Below are positions 25,501 through 34,500 of a stretch of 64,000 bases of DNA, piece by piece (the stretch's first letter is position 1; every line of letters begins with the position of its first letter). This DNA is from Prinia subflava (taxonomy: Eukaryota > Chordata > Aves > Passeriformes > Cisticolidae): NCBI RefSeq assembly GCF_021018805.1, contig NC_086266.1, positions 7,130,001 to 7,194,000 on the forward strand. The letters run 5' to 3'. A model generated the notes under the pieces. It ran no database searches and was not told the DNA's origin. It saw nothing but the letters and a program-made list of their open reading frames with translations. The position numbers were made by a program, and so were the translations under genes.

Positions 25501-28500
25501 GGAGATGCATTCATGTGCAGCAGGGGTGGCAGAGTCTGCTCACAAGCACAGAACTGTACAAAACCATTTGGAGAAACTCTGTGAGATTGCAGTATTTGCA
25601 GTATTCTGTGGAGAAACAAAGGCAGTCCCTGTCAATGTGAACATCGAGCACTTAAAGCCCTTGCAGAAGCCAGATAATTAGTAACTAGGAAGTGTTCCAG
25701 GTTCTTTTTAATCTTGTTAGGAAAGTTAAATATACAGTCAGTTTCCTGGAGGGGTCAGTACCTCCCTCCTGGTGTTTTTCTAGCATAAGTTAGGTTTTGG
25801 ATTAACAGGCAGCTCTGAAAGCCTTGCAGATCACATCACCATCTCCACTCCAGTGTAGCAGCCCTTGTCTCAGCTTGGTAGGAGGCAGCAGCGTGGAAAC
25901 CTCAGTGCCTTGTCTCAAAGTTAGGCTCAGCTTCCACCCCCTGTGCCTGGGACAGAGGTAACTCACAGGTCAGTTCAGTTCCCTGTTGGCTTTTTCCCAA
26001 AGCACACCTGGAGCAGGTTTTGCATCCCTGTGTGACACCTGCCTTTCACCCTGCTGGGCCTGCCTGAGTGTCCCTGTGCTGGAGATCTCAGCCCGCTTGC
26101 TAACAGCAACTTTCATCTTCAGAATGCAGCATTGCTTAATCTCCAGAATGCTGTGAAACAGCCAAACATTCCTCCTGTTTTACAGGGGGGATGGGAAGAG
26201 GGGACCAAAGGAAATTAGAGGAAGGAAGTTGCAGAGCAGTAATTACAGCTGGGTAGTCCCTTTCCCTCGTGGGCATCATGGAAACTGGAATTTGTTGTGT
26301 GCGTGTTTCTAGCAGGCCAGCTGTCACAGGAGAAAAATAAATCTCTAAATATAGCCAAACCATACTGAATGTCTTTTAATAAACCCCAAGCAACACCAGT
26401 AAGGAGTTTGAATTCACCAAAAGCTAGGAGAAAATGGGAAAAATTCTGGAGCAGCTCTAAAGAAAGAAAAGAGGTTTAAGCTTTTTACGTGACCTTAGTT
26501 CTCCTGATAGCTGCTTTCCCTCCAGATGCTACACTGAACACAACCTGCCAGGGGTTTGAACCTTGGGGTGCTGTGAAAAGGAAACTTCTGTTACTGTGTT
26601 TCTTTTTCTCTTCAATTTCCACAAGCAGACCTTCCTCAGAGAACCAGTCTTGTGGCTGAAACTACCACCATCGAAATCCACCGGGAAGATCCTGAGGAGG
26701 AGCTGGGGATGAGGATAGTTGGGGGTAAGGACACCCCCCTAGGGAACATCGTTGTTCAGGAAGTGCTGCGGGACTCTGTGATTGCTGCTGATGGAAGAAT
26801 TGCTCCTGGAGACCACATCCTTGAGGTAGGGAACCCCCCTGGTGGCCCCATGGCTTCCCTTGACTGCGGGAGGAGAGTGCCTGGAAGAACTGGGAAATCT
26901 CTGCAGCTGAGGGTTCAGAGCACTGATCAACCCTCTGTGTCAGCAGCATTGTGAGTCTGCTGGGGCTCAGGAACACTGCTGGCATTCCTTCCAGCCAGAC
27001 TCGCATTTCTCTTGCATATTTGACAGCTTTTTGAAATTTGGGCCATTTTGGATAAAGTAAAAGATTCCTGCCTGACAGATTTCATGCAGCAGCCCCATTT
27101 CTCTGCTCTAGTTAGGAAGTCTCTTAATTGCTTGTTCCACTGTGTTGCTTAAGCTGCATATTCTCCATGGGCAGGTCCAGGGTGAGAGCTGCTGGCTGGC
27201 AGTGAGTGTCAGCTCCAAAATGTGAGTAAACGCAGAGCTGCAGCCCCAGCCCAACCCACAGCCAGGGCACTGCCCACACTGGCAGGGCTGTGAGGCCCTG
27301 GGTGACCGAGGTGACACCTTGTACACACAGTGACAACACTTAGCACCTCCAGCCATGGCTGCCCAATCATCTGCCAAGCCACAGATCCTCGTTATCCCAT
27401 GGGACTGGGCATCAGGAAGGGCTGGCAGCCCCCACACACCAGTGGCTGATGAGATCTCCGAGTTGGTTTCTCAGACCAGTGGAGTGACTCCTGTTTTATC
27501 CAGCTGGGTGTCCGTGTCTCAGTCTCAGCAAACAGGACAGGGCCCACCCTTAGGAGACCTGTTAACATCCTAAAAGGCTGCACAGAATCTTGTGTGACAA
27601 CAGGCAAAGCAAAGTGTTGCCTTCTCAGAGTCACCCTGGTGAAACCATAATTAGATGGATGATTCCAGAAGCTTCCAGAACCACTCAAAAGTGGAGATTT
27701 GGGACTTCTCCAAGCCTGTACTGAATGCTGGAAATAAAGGAAAAGCAGATCTGCATTTCCATGGCATGGAAGGAATGACTGAACATTTCTAGATTTGTTT
27801 GTTGTGCTGGTTGTCTTGTCTTGTCCCTGTGCTCAGCTATTCACCAATTATAGTCTAATTCCATCAGGTTTCTTCATTCTTTTTTAGAAAACTTTGCTCC
27901 CTAATGTGCCTCAGAGTCAGAGAATTGCACAGGGAGTTTTCCATCCTGCTGAAGCCTGGCCATGCCCCACGCTGTGGACAGTGCCTAATTAATGTGGGCT
28001 CTGATTAGTGAGTGCTTTGTTTGTCTTTGTAGGTGAATGGCGTCAACATCAGCAGTGTGACTCACTGCCAGGCTGTCTCCTTCCTGCGCCACCCAGGGCC
28101 TGTTCTCCACCTCATGGTCCTGCAGGAGAAGGGCTTTTCCAACAAGAGTGCCCAGCAGGACTCTGCAAGCCGGGAAGTGATCCACGTCACCCTGGTAAAG
28201 AGAGACCGATCTGAGCCCTTGGGAATCAAACTGATCAGGAAGACTGATGAGGCAGGGATTTTTATTCTGGATCTCTTAGAGGGAGGCTTGGCAGCCAAGA
28301 ATGGGAAGCTGAGTCGGAATGACAGAGTGCTGTCAATAAATGGCCAGGATCTGAGGCAAGGAACTCCTGAGGCTGCTGCCCAGATAATCCAGGTGAGTTC
28401 ATGGAGAGGCTGTGTGGAGATGGCTGTGAGTGGCTGATGGCAGAGCTCCTGTTCTGAGCCAGGGCTAACAGAACACACCAGGGCAAGCTGCATCCCCCAA

Positions 28501-31500
28501 ATCTCTCTCATGGAAAGTGATTCCCTTCTGGATGTGTGGGAAGCACTGCTTCCAAATGAGGAGAAACACCAAGAGTGGGAATCTGTGGTGAGTCACCCTG
28601 ACAGGTCTGAGGGGAAGCCGTGGCTCATGGAACAGGAGTTCATCTGGGGAGACTGCATCTCCTGTGGGGTGTTTGCAGCCTCTCAGCCTTGCAGAGGCAA
28701 TGGTGGATGCACTGTGTGGATTCCTGCAGCAGACAGGGAGGGATCAGGGCAGCCTCTTGTGCTTCCAGCAGTCACACTGAGGGTGCTGCTGGGAGATGGG
28801 ATGGGCTGGCAGCACAGAACAGATCCCTTTGGACTGATTTGAAGCCATTTCTCCCCATTTTACCTGTATTTATGAAGAGAGACTGGAAAACGACCTGAAA
28901 ACATTCCAAGGTACTAAATGGGTAGAAGAGGGGTGGTCTTTCCCTGTGGAATGTGCTCCTGTTGCAGCATGCCAGAGGTTTTGGTGGAAGGAGTGGGCAA
29001 GGAATTCTAGTTAAAGGATTAAGGACTGCTGCATGTACAGCAGATATCACATAGATCAGTTTAAATTCTTTATCTCCCCAGGCGAGTGCCTCCACTTTGT
29101 GTTTTTATCTACAGATCCCGACACAATGCACCTCATCCCACTCTGTTTATGTCCCAGAAAGGATGTGAGGTCAGCAGGAGGGAGAGTTCTCTTCACAGTT
29201 ATCAGAGGAGTGCAGTGCCATGGGAGAAAGAGCAGAGTTCCAGCACTGAGGTCCTTTTTCATGTTGTGCTTCCGTTCTGCGGCCTCTTAGAATTTGTTTG
29301 CATCCCACAAGTGCTGCTGCATTCCTGCTGCAATGTGCACACACAAATCCCATACGAGGAACTCTTTTGATCCCACTGGAACCAGCAACCAAAGTCTCAG
29401 GATTGGCTTCAAGAGGTTTGATTGAATCTCTTTGGAAGTGATATTTGTGTAAAACTGCAACAGTTTTCCAAAATGGTATTTGTGTAAAACTGTGACAGTT
29501 TTCCAAAGTGATATTTGTGTAAAACTGATGGTTTTCCAAAGTGATATTTGTGTAAAACTGCGACAGTTTTCCAAAGTGGTATTCGTGTAAAACTGTGACA
29601 GTTTTCCAAAGTGATATTTGTGTAAAACTGATGGTTTTCCAAAGTGATATTTGCGTAAAACTGTGACAGTTTTCCAAACATGGTCTGTTCCTGAGGGCTA
29701 ATTGAAATCCTTGCTTAAGTGTAACTTAAAGAGTCCCTGTTCCAAGGCCAGGGAATTCTCTCTGCAGGGAGCAGGGTCCTGTGGCAAGGAGTGAGAGCAG
29801 CAACTGCATTTCTGTCATCCGAGGCAGGAAACGCCCCTGAGCACGTGGGCCTTCCCCAGTGAGTCCTTCACAATAAGGTTCTGTCAGGTGATCTGAAGGA
29901 ACAAACTGGAGGAGAGCAGCAGGAACAATGGGAGCACTTCCCCTGCAGCCCTGCCAAGGCCAGACCCGCAGCTGGTGAAGTGTTTAACCAGAGGCACTCT
30001 GGGGAAAAAATGGATGGGAGATGGTGAACAATAGATGAACAAAGCTGGGAGGGAAAGAGCTTTAACAACTTCCCGTGCAATAAAAGCATCCAGTGCTTGT
30101 CATGGCCACTGTGTGTGCACCAGCCAGGGTTCCAGCTCTGCTCATTCTGTAGCTGTTTTGGTTGTTTGTACCCAAGTGCAGAATTAATCATCCCTTTCCA
30201 CCTTCTCTTGTTTGGTGTTTGTGGGGGAGGGAGGCACGAGTGAAGAGTGAAGGCTGCCTCTACTCCTGTTCCTTCTGACTCACGTTTGCTAATTGCCTTT
30301 TTTCCCAATCACATCCCCTGGCTCATCACAGGAGACTTTGCATCACACTGAGGACCTGTTGGAGAACCTCTGCAGGAAATGATGCCAGCCCTCCTCTCTC
30401 CCCAAGGCAATGAGCGCTGTCCTTCTTTTCTAACCCATTTTCTGTCTCTAATTTCCACTCCTCGTTTCTCTGGGCAGACCACGGAATCCAGAGTGAACTT
30501 TGTGATCCTGAGGCAGCCTGGGGTGCAGCTGGGGGAGCCACTGGAGGATGGCAGCACCTCCAACAGCAGCAGCAGCAGCAGCAGCAACGGGGGGAGCCCA
30601 GTGCACCACCGGAGGAGACCGGACCAGAACCACTACAGACGGAAATCCAACTACCAGAAGGTGGGGCTGGAACATGAGGCCAAGGTGCTGCTTGTTCCTG
30701 GTTTAGTAAATGCACTGAGTTATTCTGTGATGGTGTTTTATCTCAGAACACTCATCAGCAGCTCCATTTCTGCTCGGGCAGGTTTGGGGGTTTTGGTACT
30801 GAAGAACCACTTTGTCATCTATAGGGAAACATGATTTTAAGGGAAAAAGGTAACAAAATTTCTTCAGTGTTAATGCAGAGCTGGTGTTTAATGCTTTGTT
30901 GTCTGGAAAAGGCAATGAGAAATTTGCCATCCATGAGATTTTTTGGGGATTTGTTTCTTGACGTCCATCAAGCCCCACACGCTGAGGGTGTTGCAGTGAC
31001 ACCCAGCTGAGCTGGTGTGGAGCCAGGGGCCTTTGTGGCCCAGGAGAAGAATCCCCAGGTGGCCCTGTGCTGCTGCTGTGACTGCAGTGTGGCTCTGCCA
31101 CCCCTTTGTGGGGCACAACAAACAGCAGGAGCAAGAGGACAATCCCCAGTGTGCTGAACCCAGAGAGAAAACCTGTGTGTAGAGCTTCCAGCTGAGTGAC
31201 AAGGCTGCTGCAGCTGCTGAGTGCTGTGTTTCAGTGTCCCTGGAGCTCAGGGAGTTGCTGTCCTGTGTGGCTGGAGTGTGGTTCCTGCATTTAAATCCCT
31301 GAGTAGCATTTACACCCTGTTGTACAGCCTGTGCTCTAATGTGTGCCTTCATTGCAACCTAAACATTCAGTCAGGGAGAGTTTCATTGCTTGAGATGAGC
31401 TCATCACTTGTTCCTCAGTGCCAAATTCCCCTCCTCAGAAGGGGCATCTCCCTACAGCAGATGGATTTGGGATCATGAGGACAGCACTGACGGGTCACCT

Positions 31501-34500
31501 CAGAAATGCTGCTCTGGATTCCCACCCACAGCAAGGACATGGGAAGCTGACTTTGCCCTCCAGCAACGTTGCTGGAATGCTCTGAGTGAAGGAGACAAAT
31601 GTTGTCTGCCAGAGCTGGGCTTTTCCTGTTAAATGCATTAATGGAGCTGCATTTTGTGCTGTCATTGCTTCGTAGGATTTGCCTCAGGGATATGTAAGTC
31701 ATGAGAAGACAGTTGCAATAAAAAAGGAGCCAAAGGAATCTTTGGGAATCACAATTGGAGGTGGAAGGGATAACAAAAACAAGCTCCCTATCTATGTGAC
31801 AAGTGTGCAGCCCATTGGATGCCTCTTCAGGGATGGCAGAATCAAGAGAGGTAAGGGGGGCTCTCAGACCCTTTATCCTTCAGGAACTGTGGGGTATTTT
31901 CAATGGAAGAGGCCCTGGGCACTAAAGAGAGGCTGGAAACAGGGCTGCCATGACCCTGGGGGCTGAAATGGGCTCCACAGCCAAAGGTCTGTAGTGGTCC
32001 CACTCTGTTTCACCAACAGGGGATGTACTCCTGAGCATCAACGGCATCGATCTGACACATCTCAACTACTATGAGGCTGTGTCAGCACTGAAATCCAATG
32101 CAGCTTCCCACTCAGTCACACTGAAAGCTTTGGAGATCCTCTCCCTGAACTGCCCAGAGCCATCCCTGGACATCAGGGAGCAGGGATTCAGCTGGGCTCC
32201 CCTCTGGATCACGTGGCTTGGACTGCCCAGGTATGTTTGTCAGGGACTAGATGGATGGCTGTTAATTACAGGGTTGACTTTCACTCAAACACTAGAAATT
32301 AATTACTTTGTTGATGAACTTGGAAGCATTCCTGGTATTCCCGTTTAGCTGAAAGGCAGTGGAAAGCCTCATTTGCCAATGAGATCATAGAATAATGAGT
32401 ACATAAGGAACTTCCACTGTTTTTCTGGAGTGACCCATCATTCCCACACTCATGTTGGACACTATCCATGCTTTAGAAGCCCTGAAACTCCCTTTTTAAG
32501 AGACAAATAGTCCATGTTAGATACATCCTTGCTAAAGTACTGACTGAAATCTCCTGTGGCTCTTTCTGCATCCCCTAACACAAGCCAAGAGACACCTGGG
32601 CTGTCTGGGAGTTTCTAATCTGATCATCTCACTTAGGGGCAGACATTCTTTCAGTCTAACTCTTCTTGGCTGTTGTAACTGTGTCATCTTCAGCATGAAG
32701 CAGAAATGATTCTGCACAGTTGTGTTTTCCTGCTGCAAAGCTTTGCAGCACAGGCTTGGCACAGGTTTTAACCTAGGAAGTTCCAAGAGAAGCTTGAATT
32801 TCCCTCTCCTTCCTGGAGAGGTGAACCTCTGGCTCCCACCCTTCAGCATTTAGATCAAAACACTGTGAAAGGCAGTCTGGTGTCATCCCAGCTGCCTGCA
32901 GGAGCATCTGCAGGTGGAGCCAGACCTGCTGTGGGAAGCCTGGATCATTTACAGCCTTGTTCCTTGAGACACCTAAAGAAGAACCACTCACAAAGGCTCT
33001 GTTGTGTTACTTAGCAGACTGTAAATGCTCAACAGACCAGCCCAAGGAAAGGCAGCTTTTGTGTCTGCTGTGCTTGGCCTGTGCTCAGCACCTCCTCCCA
33101 TCTCCCTCTGCCTGCTCCAGGCAGGTCTGGTGTGAGCTGGCCCTGAGCTGCACCTGGAGAGCCCAAACCTGGGCACAAACCCCCAGATGCTGCCTGGTGT
33201 TTGTTCTTGAGCTGCTGCTGCAGTGAACTACAGCAAAGCAAAACCTGGCTGGGCCTCTTTTCTTCCTTTCCCCGTTTTTGTGGCTCTCAGGTGCCTTGCA
33301 GCTTCCCCACACTCTGCTGCAGGGACTGGGCTCTTCTCTGCTCCTGGATCTCCTGCCTTCATTTCAGGAGTGTCCTGACATTACCTGCACTTACTGCATT
33401 GCTGGGAAGTCCTTTGCTGCTGGTATTGATGTTCCCCTTCATTTGACTCCTGAAGTAAGAAGTGATTTCAGGTGCCCTTTCTGCTCTTCACTTTTTTACT
33501 CCAGCCTGAGTCCTGGCCTTGGAAGGTGTCTGCAGCTCTGGCTGTGAGGGTTGGCAGGATGCACACAGCAGGGTTATTCCACTTTGGGGTCTGACAGAAT
33601 GTTCCTCCTGTTTCCAGCACTGAAAAAGGCTGCCATTCCTGTGCTTCCTCACTCCTTTTCCCATCTGCTCCCAGTGAGTCCTGGTAGGCCCTGGCTGCTC
33701 ACCCAGAGCCTGTGTTTGTCCCCTGGGGATGTTCAGGGTGCCCCTGGCGCTCCAGGCTGGCTCAGGGAGGTCCCAGTGCCCTCACCTGCTGTGCTCTGGC
33801 TCCCATTGCAGAGGTCCTGACCCACCCAAACTGGGTTTGCTTTGCACAGGACCAAAGCCCCAGTGCTGCAGGGGATCGTCCTGTGGCCCTGGCAGAGCCT
33901 GTGTGCCCCACAGTGACACAGAAACCCCCAGAAATGCGCCCACACTGGAGCCAGCACCAGCTCTGCCACTGGGAGCTGCTCCTTTGGGCTGCCCTGGCCT
34001 CACTGGAATGTCCTGCAGGCTGAAAGCTCAAAGTTAATTGCACATGCAATTTTGGGTTTGTTCAGCTTCTTCCCCCTCAGTTATCTCTCTGCTCCAGCAG
34101 AAATATCTCTTTCTTTTTAGAGGAATGTGTTTCTCTCTAGTTTGATCCCAGACCTGATGCTGGAAGATGTGAGTTGAAATCAGTGCTCAGGGCTGGGGCA
34201 GTGTATTTGATCCTTGTAACTCTTGAGCTCACCGTGCTTCATTCCAGCCTTGATCCTTGTATCCCTGATTTCTGTTTCTGTCAAACAGAAACTTTGATTT
34301 CTTCCTAGCATTGTGTTAAATCCACGCCAGCCATAAAATCCATGTTAAATCCACTGCTAGCATAAAATACCATCTCACAATCTGCTGTGGACTGGGCCCA
34401 TGTTCTAATCCAATACACCCTGCATCCCAAAGGTGCCAAAACAAAAGCTTCCAGATTGATTTATCTTTTCTCTCAGAAACCTTTGTCTCTTGAAAACACA

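Noticed and set aside
29171..29677. Repeated-peptide open frame on the - strand (FTQISLWK units)
   Set aside because: It is a 36-bp satellite read in a frame where 36 is divisible by three. There is no start context or splice support.
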